64,000 nt of DNA from Alphaproteobacteria bacterium. Its GTDB lineage: Bacteria; Pseudomonadota; Alphaproteobacteria; Rhizobiales; Xanthobacteraceae. The stretch's first letter is position 1; each line of letters starts with the position of its first letter. The DNA is taken from the NCBI GenBank assembly GCA_005884765.1, contig VAZV01000144.1, forward strand, positions 60,841 through 124,840, read 5' to 3'. Shown here piece by piece: positions 44,944-52,935 of this stretch. The notes beneath the pieces are model-generated. The model saw only the letters and a program-made list of their open reading frames with translations, had not been told where the DNA came from and ran no database searches. The translations under genes and the position numbers were made by a program.

Positions 44944-47157
44944 CTACCGCCCGAACAGCCGCTCCATCAGCCAGCCGTCCAATCCCGCCGCCGCTTGTGG
45001 GCGCACGGAGCCGCGCGCCGACGCCGGCCGGTTCGGACTGCCCACGGGTAACGGCACCGGTGGCGCCGGTGCCTGCGCTGACGGCGCGCTGACTTGCGAG
45101 GCGACTTGCGGGAGATTGCCGAACAAGCCGGACCCCTGAGAATTGGGAAGGCTTGCGACCGGCACGCCCTGATGCGCCGCCTTCATGAAGCGGGTCCAGA
45201 CTTCTACCGGCAATCCGCCGCCGGTCGCCTTCTTGGTCGGCGAATTGTCGTCATTGCCGAGCCAAACGCCTGTCACGAGACTGGCGGTGTAGCCGATGAA
45301 CCAGGCGTCGCGGAAATCCTGGCTGGTGCCGGTCTTGCCGGCGGCGGTCCAGCCCGGGATTTCGGCTTTGCGCGCGGTGCCGGAGATCAGCGTCTCCTCC
45401 ATCATGGTGTTCATCATCGCGACATTGCGCGGCTCGATCACCTGGCTCGGCTGATCGGCCTGCCGCGCGTACAGCAATTTACCGTCGAGGGTCCTGATCC
45501 GGGTCACGACATGTGGCGAGACAGCCACGCCGCCATTGGCAAATGGCGCATAGGCGCCGACCAGTTCGGTCAGCGATACTTCCGAGGTGCCGAGCGCGAT
45601 CGAGGCGTTGGCATCGAGTTTGGAGGAGATGCCAAGCCGGTGCGCGGTGCGCACCACGTTCTTGGGTCCCACTTCCAGCCCGAGCCGCACGGCAACCGTG
45701 TTGAGCGACATCGCGAGCGCCTGCGTCAATGTCACCGGGCCGAAATATTCATGGCTGTAGTTCTCCGGCTTCCAGCCTTTGACATCGAGCGGCGCGTCCT
45801 GACGGATCGTCTCCGGCGTGAGGCCTTGCTCGATCGCGGTCAGATAGACGAACGGCTTGAACGCCGAGCCGGGCTGGCGCCTGGCGGTCACCGCGCGGTT
45901 ATACTGGCTCTCGGCGTAGTTGCGCCCCCCGACCATGGCGCGTACGGCGCCATCCGGGGTCATCGCCACCAGCGCGCCCTGGCTGACATTGAACTTGACG
46001 CTTTTTGCCGCGAGCTCGTCGATCACGGCGGCTTCGGCTGTACCCTGCAGCTTCGGATCGATCGTAGTCTCGACCACGATGCTCTGGTCGATCTGGCCGA
46101 CCAGGTCGTCAAGCACTTCGCCGATCCAGTCCGCGACGTAATTGACGGTGCCGGCGCCGGCCGGCTTCACACGATAAGAGGGATGCCCGATCGAGGCCTG
46201 TGCCTGGGCGTCGGTGATAAATTTGGCGTCCGCCATGGCGGCGAGCACGGTCTGCGCGCGCGCTTCCGCGCCTTCCGGATTGCGGTTAGGCGCGAGCCGC
46301 GACGGCGACTTGACGAGGCCCGCCAGCATCGCGGCTTCCGCGAGCGTGACGTTCCTCGCGGATTTGCCGAAATAGCGTTGGGCCGCCGCCTCGATGCCAT
46401 AGGCGCCGGAGCCGAAATAAACCCGGTTGAGATAGAGCTCGAGGATTTCGGCCTTGGAATGCTTGCGCTCCAGCCACAGCGCGAGCTCGGCTTCCTGCAA
46501 TTTGCGCTGCAGGGTGCGCTCCTGCGTCAGGAACAGGTTCTTGGCAAGCTGCTGGGTCAGTGTTGAGCCACCCTGCGAAACGCCGCGATGCAGGACGTTG
46601 GCGACCGCGGCACGCAGGATGCCGATCGGATCGATGCCGTAATGCGAATAGAACCGGCGGTCTTCGATGGCGATGAAGGCTTTCGGCAAATAGGGCGGCA
46701 AGTCCTTCAGCGACACATTAGCGCCGGCCATTTCGCCGCGTTGCGCCAGCACGCTGCCGTCGAGGCCCACGATCTCGATGGTCGGCGGTCGCTTCGGGAT
46801 TTCCAGCGCCTGGATCGGCGGCAGATGCGCACCGGCCCAGACGACGGCGCCCACGATCGCGATCGCTGCCCACAGGCCGAGCACTGCGGTCCAATAGAAC
46901 AGGCGCGAGAGGCCGAGGCGCGAACGCGATCTCGAGCGCCGCTTGTTGCGGCTGCGGCTCTCCCGCGGCTTGCGCTCGCGCGGCGGCGGATCGTCGTCGT
47001 CCACCTCCTCCGCCTTGCGCCTGGAGGCGGCCTTCTTCGGCTTGTCTTCCTCGCCGCTCGGGACGCGGTCCTGCGGGGTGAGGCGCAGATCGGCCAGCGC
47101 CGCAGCGAGGCCAAATCGCGGCTCCTTGCGTCCGCTCTTTTTCCGTCCCCACGCCAT
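44944..47157 (-). CDS. PBP1A family penicillin-binding protein
   Basis: This 737-residue class A penicillin-binding protein has a basic N-terminal cytosolic tail (RKPRESRSRNKRRSRSRSR), a membrane helix near 85-108, and a glycosyltransferase domain with catalytic Glu in AIEDRRFYSHYG and RKLQEAELALWLE. The transpeptidase has active-site Ser in GSAFKPF, SLN in MSLNTVAV and KTGTS. The tail is proline- and alanine-rich. It polymerises and cross-links peptidoglycan in the periplasm. I used the ATG at 47157 rather than a TTG at 47163. The neighbours do not suggest an operon. Confidence 0.93.
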   Translation of the reverse strand: MAWGRKKSGRKEPRFGLAAALADLRLTPQDRVPSGEEDKPKKAASRRKAEEVDDDDPPPRERKPRESRSRNKRRSRSRSRLGLSRLFYWTAVLGLWAAIAIVGAVVWAGAHLPPIQALEIPKRPPTIEIVGLDGSVLAQRGEMAGANVSLKDLPPYLPKAFIAIEDRRFYSHYGIDPIGILRAAVANVLHRGVSQGGSTLTQQLAKNLFLTQERTLQRKLQEAELALWLERKHSKAEILELYLNRVYFGSGAYGIEAAAQRYFGKSARNVTLAEAAMLAGLVKSPSRLAPNRNPEGAEARAQTVLAAMADAKFITDAQAQASIGHPSYRVKPAGAGTVNYVADWIGEVLDDLVGQIDQSIVVETTIDPKLQGTAEAAVIDELAAKSVKFNVSQGALVAMTPDGAVRAMVGGRNYAESQYNRAVTARRQPGSAFKPFVYLTAIEQGLTPETIRQDAPLDVKGWKPENYSHEYFGPVTLTQALAMSLNTVAVRLGLEVGPKNVVRTAHRLGISSKLDANASIALGTSEVSLTELVGAYAPFANGGVAVSPHVVTRIRTLDGKLLYARQADQPSQVIEPRNVAMMNTMMEETLISGTARKAEIPGWTAAGKTGTSQDFRDAWFIGYTASLVTGVWLGNDDNSPTKKATGGGLPVEVWTRFMKAAHQGVPVASLPNSQGSGLFGNLPQVASQVSAPSAQAPAPPVPLPVGSPNRPASARGSVRPQAAAGLDGWLMERLFGR

Positions 47158-47240
47158 GCGCAACGCTCGTTACAAATCCCCGCCGCACGCTAGCGTCCGG
47201 AGTTTAAGGTGCGGTTACGAAGAGGTTAATGCGCGATTAG

Positions 47241-47310
47241 TGCATGATCCGGAAAAGTGGGTACCGGCTTTCCCTCGCGACAAACGCGGAACGCGTTTGC
47301 GGACATCATG
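47241..47310. repeat. Interspersed palindromic repeat, family A copy 2
   Basis: This reads GCATGATCCGGAAAAGTGGG, then CCCTCGCGACAAACGCG and GAACGCGTTTGCGG, and ends near CATCATG. It is the reverse complement of the family A copy at 3041-3121, with minor differences, and lies in the region between the divergent PBP1A and DUF1330 genes. Confidence 0.8.
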
Positions 47311-47418
47311 AAGAAACAAAAGGCTCGAACAGGATGACGATCCGAAGAAACGTCATCCTGTTCTGGGGCTGCGGGGGGCGTGCTAAAGGTGGAGCGCCAT
47401 CAGGAAGGGAGACTAGGC

Positions 47419-47844
47419 ATGGGCCATATCGATCCGACCAAGGAAGTGTTCGCGCAATTTAAGGCCAACGATCGGCCGGGCCCTATCCATATGCTCAACC
47501 TGGTTCGCTTGCGAAAAGAGGCTGCCTATCCGGATGGCCGCAAGGCGAGCGGCGCGGAAGCCTATGCGGCTTATGGCCGGGAAAGCGGCCCGGTGTTTGC
47601 GCGGCTCGGTGGGCGGATCGTCTGGCAGGGCCGGTTTGAATTGATGCTGATCGGGCCGCTGGAAGAGCGCTGGGATCATTGTTTCATCGCCGAATATCCA
47701 AGCGTCGGCGCCTTCGCCGAGATGATCCGCGATCCCGTCTACCGGGAGGCGGTGAAACATCGCCAGGCGGCGGTCGAGGATTCCCGCCTGATCCGCCACG
47801 CGGTGCTGCCGGTCGGCAGGACCTTCGGCGAGATTCCGGCCTAA
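47419..47844 (+). CDS. DUF1330 domain-containing protein
   Basis: This 141-residue dimeric alpha/beta-barrel-like protein of DUF1330 has PIHMLNLVRLRKEAAYPDGR, EAYAAYGRESGPVFARLGGR and FIAEYPSVGAFAEMIRDPVY. The function is unknown. AGGAAGGGAG precedes the ATG at 47419. It appears monocistronic, followed by a family B repeat. Confidence 0.9.
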   Translation: MGHIDPTKEVFAQFKANDRPGPIHMLNLVRLRKEAAYPDGRKASGAEAYAAYGRESGPVFARLGGRIVWQGRFELMLIGPLEERWDHCFIAEYPSVGAFAEMIRDPVYREAVKHRQAAVEDSRLIRHAVLPVGRTFGEIPA

Positions 47845-47861
47845 AGCGAGAAACCCTCCAG

Positions 47862-47989
47862 CGTCATGGCCGGACTTGCTCCGGCCATCCACGTCTTTCT
47901 TGCTAATGGCCAGCAAAAACGTGGATGCCCGGGACATAGGCGAGCGGAAGCGACGCCGTCCTCCGGACGGCTATGCCCGGGCATGACGA
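47862..47989. repeat. Interspersed palindromic repeat, family B copy 2
   Basis: Starts GTCATGGCCGGACTTGC and ends GGCTATGCCCGGGCATGAC. The inner block CATAGGCGAGCGGAAGCGAC with GCCGTCCTCCGGACGGC matches 18883-18917 almost exactly. An inner inverted pair, CCATCCACGT and ACGTGGATGCCC, is also present. Confidence 0.85.
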
Positions 47990-48011
47990 AGTCTGAGTAT
48001 GCAGCGGCCGA

Positions 48012-49238
48012 CTAGCCAGCGGGGCCTGCGTCCTCGAGGATCGGGCCGAAAAGTTCCCAGCGCTCGCCGTTGAATTTTTCCATCTGCAACTGCTTGTTGA
48101 CGCGGTAGTCCGTCGGCGAGGTGTTGGCGACAATTCCGGGCAGCGCGAGATCGATGACGACATCCTTCAGGCTGGTGGCCTGCTTCATGATGTTTTCGCG
48201 GGTCAGGTTGTCACCGCATTGCTTGAGCACCTGAATCAGCATCTGCGTGGTGGAGTAGCCGTAAGTGTTGAACAGCGAACCCTTGTCGCCGTCGGGGTAG
48301 TACTTTTCCATAAACTCGAGATATTTCTTCATGCCGGCATCGTCCTTCCAGGTCGGGTCCGCAGGATCTTTGCCGTAGTTGACGCTGATCACGCCCTTGG
48401 ACGCTTCCAGGCCCGCCGGCTTCATCACCGCGCCGACCGAAGTGGCGTTGATGTCGAGGATGTGGACCGGATGCCAGTCGAGCTCGTAATTCTTCTTTAT
48501 CGCCTGCGCGGCCTGCTTCGGCGTCGAGGCGCTGAAGAACAGGTCGGCGCCGGCCGACTTGATCTTGAGGATTTGCGAATCGATGGTCGGATCGGACACT
48601 TCATAGGAAGCCTCCGCCACGATCATCGTGGCCGACTTGTCGCCAAGGCCCGCCTTGATGCCGTTCAGATAGTCCTTACCCAGGTCGTCGTTCTGATAGA
48701 GGATGCCGACCTTGGCATTCGGATAATTCTTGATGATGTACTGGCCGTAGATGCGGCCTTCGACGAAATAGTTAGGGTTGAAGCCCATGGTCCACGGAAA
48801 ATTCTTCGGGTCGGTGAACCTGGACGCGCCGGTGGCAGCGAATAACTGCGGCACTTTCTTGGCGTTGAGGTATTTCTGGACGGCGGCGTTGGACGGGGTG
48901 CCGAGGATCTGGAACGTCAGGAGTACTTCGTCGTCCTCAACGAGCTTGCGCACCTGTTCGACCGCTTTGGGCGGGCTATAGGCATCGTCATACTGGATCA
49001 AATTGATCTTGCGGCCGTTGATGCCGCCCTGATCGTTGATCATCTTGATGTAGGCCGCCTGGGTCTTGCCGATGGTGGCATAGGCGGAAGCCGGGCCGCT
49101 GAACGCCAGGGTCTGGCCGATCTTGATTTCGGTATCGCTCGCGCCGGTGTCGTATTTCTTTTGCGCGTAGGCTGACGATGCCGATAGCGTGATCGCCAGC
49201 GTCGCACTCGTAGCCAGGTGAAAAAGACCGTTCCTCAT
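48012..49238 (-). CDS. ABC transporter substrate-binding protein (branched-chain amino acid/urea type)
   Basis: This 408-residue periplasmic binding protein of the LivK/Peripla_BP_6 type has a Sec signal (RNGLFHLATSATLAITLS to ASSAYAQ), then EIKIGQTLAFSGPASAYATIGKT, GGINGRKINLIQYDDAYSPP and VGILYQNDDLGKDYLNGIK. Relatives bind branched-chain amino acids, amides or aromatic acids. No permease genes are adjacent. I chose the ATG at 49238, with GAGGAA 9 nt upstream, because the signal peptide starts there. Confidence 0.92.
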   Translation of the reverse strand: MRNGLFHLATSATLAITLSASSAYAQKKYDTGASDTEIKIGQTLAFSGPASAYATIGKTQAAYIKMINDQGGINGRKINLIQYDDAYSPPKAVEQVRKLVEDDEVLLTFQILGTPSNAAVQKYLNAKKVPQLFAATGASRFTDPKNFPWTMGFNPNYFVEGRIYGQYIIKNYPNAKVGILYQNDDLGKDYLNGIKAGLGDKSATMIVAEASYEVSDPTIDSQILKIKSAGADLFFSASTPKQAAQAIKKNYELDWHPVHILDINATSVGAVMKPAGLEASKGVISVNYGKDPADPTWKDDAGMKKYLEFMEKYYPDGDKGSLFNTYGYSTTQMLIQVLKQCGDNLTRENIMKQATSLKDVVIDLALPGIVANTSPTDYRVNKQLQMEKFNGERWELFGPILEDAGPAG

Positions 49239-49373
49239 GTTGCAGCGTTCCTCATTTTTCGTGGGATTGTGCCGATGGTCTTGGCCGAAGCGTGCTGTCG
49301 CCATCGCTGGGCGCGAGTGTGTCGGAACCCATGCCGCATTGCAAGATTATGTCGGCCGGAAAGGTGAACGGCA

Positions 49374-49736
49374 TCACGCCAAATAAAGCAAAATCAGCGC
49401 GATGGCGGCGGGCAGAGCCTGCACATACAGGATCCTGCGACTGACGGTCACAGCGCCGAAAATACCGGCAACGGTCACACAGAGCAGGAAGAATATTTTG
49501 AGCTGGAATGCAAAGGAAGGCGCGCTTTGCAGCAACCCCCAGACGAGGCCGGCGGCGAGAAAACCATTATAGAGCCCCTGGTTGGCGGCGAGCACCGCGG
49601 AATCGGTGGCTTTTTCGAGCGATTGGCGAAACGTCTTCAGGCCCAGCGGCTTGGTCCAGAGGAACATCTCGAGGATCAGAAAATAGACATGCAGCGCGGC
49701 GACCAGCGCCACCAGCAGATTTGCGATCCAGATCAT
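49374..49736 (-). CDS. DUF1304 family membrane protein
   Basis: This 120-residue protein has four hydrophobic helices and the DUF1304 features FLILEMFLWTKPLGLKTF and LAANQGLYNGFLAAGLVWG. It is an inner membrane protein of unknown function. Upstream it is divergent from the thioesterase gene region; the 135-bp gap to the binding-protein gene holds no feature I can name. Confidence 0.9.
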   Translation of the reverse strand: MIWIANLLVALVAALHVYFLILEMFLWTKPLGLKTFRQSLEKATDSAVLAANQGLYNGFLAAGLVWGLLQSAPSFAFQLKIFFLLCVTVAGIFGAVTVSRRILYVQALPAAIALILLYLA

Positions 49737-49875
49737 GATGTGTCCCCCGGTTTTCGGGTGGACGCTAGCACGCTCTCCTGGGAAAGGTTGCGTGGTCTCT
49801 CGCTACCTGTTGGCTCGAACTGATGAGGTCCGAAAACCGCGAGACAGGCTTGCCGCGATGGGCGATGGTTCTGCC

Positions 49876-50343
49876 ATGACCAAGACATATGGGACTGTAA
49901 GCGCCGACCGGCAGCAGGAGATGAGCGGCCTGGAATTTGTCCAGGGCCTCGTCGACGGAACGCTGCCTCTGAACACAATAGCGCAGACGCTGCGCTATGA
50001 TGTGAGCGAGGCGGAGAACGGACGCGTTGTCGTCACCGCGGAGCCGAGTGCTATCCATCTCAATCCGGCTGGCACGGTGCACGGCGGCTTCGCGGCTACG
50101 TTGCTCGATAGCTGCATGGGGCTGGCGGTCCAGTCGACCCTGGAGAAAGGTGCGGGCCAGACCACGCTCGAGTTCAAGATTTCGCTGCTGCGGCCGATAA
50201 CCCCGGAGACGGGGGCGATCAAGGCAGAGGGAATCGTGTTGAACCGGGGCCGCCGGGTTGGCACCGCCGAAGGGCGGATCACGGACAGCAAGGGGCGGTT
50301 GCTCGCCCACGGCACCACCACATGCTTGATCTTTCAGAGCTGA
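49876..50343 (+). CDS. PaaI family (hotdog) thioesterase
   Basis: This 155-residue hotdog-fold protein of the PaaI/YbgC-like group has LNPAGTVHGGFAATLLDSCM, the conserved HGG helix start with the catalytic Asp downstream in DSC, and LLRPITPETGAIKAEG. It should hydrolyse aromatic or acyl CoA esters. The frame is open upstream to 49735, but homology starts around the ATGs at 49858 or 49876, and I used the latter. It precedes the Ada-AlkA gene by 53 bp, so co-transcription is possible. Confidence 0.88.
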   Translation: MTKTYGTVSADRQQEMSGLEFVQGLVDGTLPLNTIAQTLRYDVSEAENGRVVVTAEPSAIHLNPAGTVHGGFAATLLDSCMGLAVQSTLEKGAGQTTLEFKISLLRPITPETGAIKAEGIVLNRGRRVGTAEGRITDSKGRLLAHGTTTCLIFQS

Positions 50344-50396
50344 AGACGTCGCCACCACGACAAAAAGGTGCAGTGGTCGATCGTTCGAGGATCGAT

Positions 50397-51902
50397 ATGG
50401 ACCGCATCGCCTGCTACCGCGCGATCTCGACCCGCGACGTCCGCTTCGACGGGCGGTTGTTCGTGGGCGTCAAAACCACCGGCATCTATTGTCGGCCAAT
50501 CTGCCCGGCGCGAACTCCGAAATTCGAGAACGTGTCGTTCTTTTCTTCCGCGGCCGCCGCGCAGGAAGCGGGCTTCCGACCTTGCCTGCGCTGCCGGCCG
50601 GAAGTCTCGCCGGAGCTCGCGTTCTGGCGCGGCACCTCCAATACCGTGTCGCGCGCGCTTGCCTTGATCGAAGCCGGCGGCCTCGATGACGACGATGTCG
50701 AGGGCCTCGCCAATCGGCTCGGCATCGGTGGGAGGCAATTGCGGCGGCTGTTTCAAAGGCATCTCGGGGCCTCGCCGGTCACGGTGGCGCAGACGCGGCG
50801 CGTCCTGCTTGCCAAGCAATTGATCCACGAGACGTCGTTGCCGATGGCCGAGGTGGCGCTGGCTTCGGGCTTCAACAGCGTGCGCCGCTTCAACGAGACC
50901 TTCCGGAAATTGTTCGCCCGCCCGCCGGCAGCCCTGCGCCATCTCCGTGGCAAGGCGAAACGCGAAACGGGTTTCCTGTCGGTCCGTCTTGCCTACCGGC
51001 CGCCCTACGACTGGGACGCGATGCTAGCCTTTCTCGCTGCGCGCGCCATTCCCGGGCTCGAGACGATCTCAGGCCGGAGCTACAAGCGCAGCATCGCCTT
51101 CGGTGGAAATAGCGGCGTGGTCACAGTCACGCCGGCGGACAGCCATCGCGTCGACGTCGCCATTCGCTTTCCCGACCTGGCCGCGCTGCCGCAGATCATC
51201 GTCCGGGTACGCCGCGTATTCGATCTTGCCGCCGATCCCGACACCATCGGGGCGCATCTTGCGCTTGACCCGATGCTCGCGCCGCTGGTCGCGTCCCGGC
51301 CGGGCCTGCGGGTGCCCGGCGCATGGGACGGCTTTGAACTCGCACTGCGCGCGATCCTCGGCCAGCAGATCACCGTTCCGGCGGCCACAAAATTGTTGGG
51401 CAGGCTGGTGCAGCAACACGGCGAACCGCTGCCGAAGGCGATGAGAGACGGTGAGGGTCTCAGCCATCTGTTTCCATCGCCCGCCGTGGTCGCAGCGGCC
51501 GATCTTGCAGCGCTCGGCATGCCGGCTGCGCGGGCGAGAGCGGTAACGTCGCTCGCACAAGCAATCGCTGCCGATCCGGCGATGTTCAGCCGTGGCGCGA
51601 GCCTGGAAGAAGCCATCGCCAAATTGCGGTTGCTGCCTGGGATCGGCGAATGGACCGCGCAATACATCGCCATGCGCGAGCTGCGGGAGCCCGACGCATT
51701 TCCCGCCGCCGACATCGGCTTGCTGCGCGCCATGGCTGCGGCCGATGGTAGGCGTCCGTCGCCGGCCGAATTGTTGTTGCGCGCGGAGCGCTGGCGGCCG
51801 TGGCGCGCCTACGCGGCGCTGCATCTGTGGGCGGCAGGTCCCGCGCTCGCAGCGTCATCCGGAAAAATCCAAAGGCGCGAACATGAGCGCGAAGCGGCCT
51901 GA
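50397..51902 (+). CDS. Ada/AlkA fusion: methylphosphotriester sensor, AraC HTH and DNA-3-methyladenine glycosylase
   Basis: This 501-residue repair protein combines several domains. The Ada zinc domain (about 12-80) holds TGIYCRPICPARTP and CLRCRPE, giving four cysteines. An AraC-type HTH follows (about 90-185, VALASGFNSVRRFNETFRK). An AlkA N-terminal domain (about 195-315) and an HhH-GPD glycosylase (about 320-490) come next, with ILGQQITVPAA, LLPGIGEWTAQYIAMREL and catalytic-region Asp in AADIG. It should remove alkylated bases and, once methylated, activate its own operon. The ATG at 50397 has GAGG 7 nt upstream. It overlaps ogt by 20 bp. Confidence 0.92.
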   Translation: MDRIACYRAISTRDVRFDGRLFVGVKTTGIYCRPICPARTPKFENVSFFSSAAAAQEAGFRPCLRCRPEVSPELAFWRGTSNTVSRALALIEAGGLDDDDVEGLANRLGIGGRQLRRLFQRHLGASPVTVAQTRRVLLAKQLIHETSLPMAEVALASGFNSVRRFNETFRKLFARPPAALRHLRGKAKRETGFLSVRLAYRPPYDWDAMLAFLAARAIPGLETISGRSYKRSIAFGGNSGVVTVTPADSHRVDVAIRFPDLAALPQIIVRVRRVFDLAADPDTIGAHLALDPMLAPLVASRPGLRVPGAWDGFELALRAILGQQITVPAATKLLGRLVQQHGEPLPKAMRDGEGLSHLFPSPAVVAAADLAALGMPAARARAVTSLAQAIAADPAMFSRGASLEEAIAKLRLLPGIGEWTAQYIAMRELREPDAFPAADIGLLRAMAAADGRRPSPAELLLRAERWRPWRAYAALHLWAAGPALAASSGKIQRREHEREAA

Positions 51903-52434
51903 GACATTTTCGCTCGATCGGCTGCAGACGCCGATCGGCACGGCGATGCTGGTGACCGACGCCGACGGCGTGCTGCGCGCGTTCGACTGGGAGGATTATA
52001 CCTCGCGGATGAACGAGCTGTTACGATTGCAATATGGTACGGTCGTCTTGCAGGACGCCCGTGCGCCCGATGCGACCACGGCAGCGCTGTCGGCGTATTT
52101 CGAAGGCGAACTCGCTGCCCTGAGCACTGTCAGATGGCGCGTTGCGGGTACGCCATTCCAGCGCAAGGTCTGGACCGCGCTATCGAAGATTCCGCCGGGC
52201 ACGACCATGACCTACGGCGCACTCGCGGCCCAGCTGGGCATGCCCGGGGCGATGCGTGCGGTCGGCCATGCCAACGGTTCGAACCCGCTCAGCGTCGTGG
52301 TTCCCTGCCATCGCCTGATCGGCGCCGATGGTTCGCTGGTCAACTATGGTGGCGGGGTCGAGCGCAAGCGCTGGCTGCTCGCGCATGAGGGCGTGGACCT
52401 GACACCAGCGCCACAACGAGGCGCGCCGGCTTAA
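51883..52434 (+). CDS. ogt: Methylated-DNA--protein-cysteine methyltransferase
   Basis: This 183-residue suicide methyltransferase transfers the methyl group of O6-methylguanine to its own cysteine in VVVPCHRLIG. The helix-turn-helix DNA-binding region TTMTYGALAAQLGMPGAMRAV and the NGSNPLS segment are also clear. The ATG at 51883 lies inside the end of the Ada/AlkA gene (20-bp overlap), with AAAGGCG before it. Together the two genes form a compact alkylation-damage operon. Confidence 0.93.
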   Translation: MSAKRPETFSLDRLQTPIGTAMLVTDADGVLRAFDWEDYTSRMNELLRLQYGTVVLQDARAPDATTAALSAYFEGELAALSTVRWRVAGTPFQRKVWTALSKIPPGTTMTYGALAAQLGMPGAMRAVGHANGSNPLSVVVPCHRLIGADGSLVNYGGGVERKRWLLAHEGVDLTPAPQRGAPA

Positions 52435-52514
52435 GAGAATGGTCGGGTCCGTTAATCGCCAGACCGGTTACCGCGATCCCGCTAGCGTCTCCATCGCAAA
52501 CATGGAGACGACCA

Positions 52515-52919
52515 ATGACCAACGAAGAAGTTCAGGACTTCGTGACGCGCTTTGCGGCGGCCTGGGCGGCGCGGGACGGCAACGCGTTTCTCGAACTCTG
52601 GCACCCCGAAGGGACACTGCACACTCCGCTGGTGAACCGGCCGGTTGCGGGAAACGAACTTGCGCGCTTGCTGGAAGTGCAGACCGCCGCGGCACCGGAC
52701 TTCGTCTGGCAACTGCTGGACTGGACCTCGCGCGGCGACGTCGTGATCGTCGAATGGCAGACCACCCGCAACGTCCATGGCGAACGCTTCAGCTGGCGCG
52801 GCGTCGACAAATTCCGCATCAAGTGCGGCAAGATCATCGAGGAGCGCGTCTATAGCGACACCGCGCCGCTGCGCGCGTTTCGTTCCGGCGAAAAACTGGA
52901 GCCGATCACCACGATGTGA
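52515..52919 (+). CDS. SnoaL/NTF2-like domain protein
   Basis: This 134-residue cone-shaped fold of the nuclear transport factor 2 superfamily has FVTRFAAAWAARDGNAFLEL followed by WHPEGTLHTP, and DFVWQLLDWTSRGDVVIVEW. Members are diverse small enzymes or binders, so no reaction can be assigned. It follows ogt by 80 bp and ends 16 bp before the convergent glnD. Confidence 0.85.
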   Translation: MTNEEVQDFVTRFAAAWAARDGNAFLELWHPEGTLHTPLVNRPVAGNELARLLEVQTAAAPDFVWQLLDWTSRGDVVIVEWQTTRNVHGERFSWRGVDKFRIKCGKIIEERVYSDTAPLRAFRSGEKLEPITTM

Positions 52920-52935
52920 CAGGGACGGCCGCGCT

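Noticed and set aside
45094..46566. 490-codon open frame on the plus strand
   Set aside because: Antisense to the well-supported PBP1A gene, Arg- and Gly-rich, with no family features.
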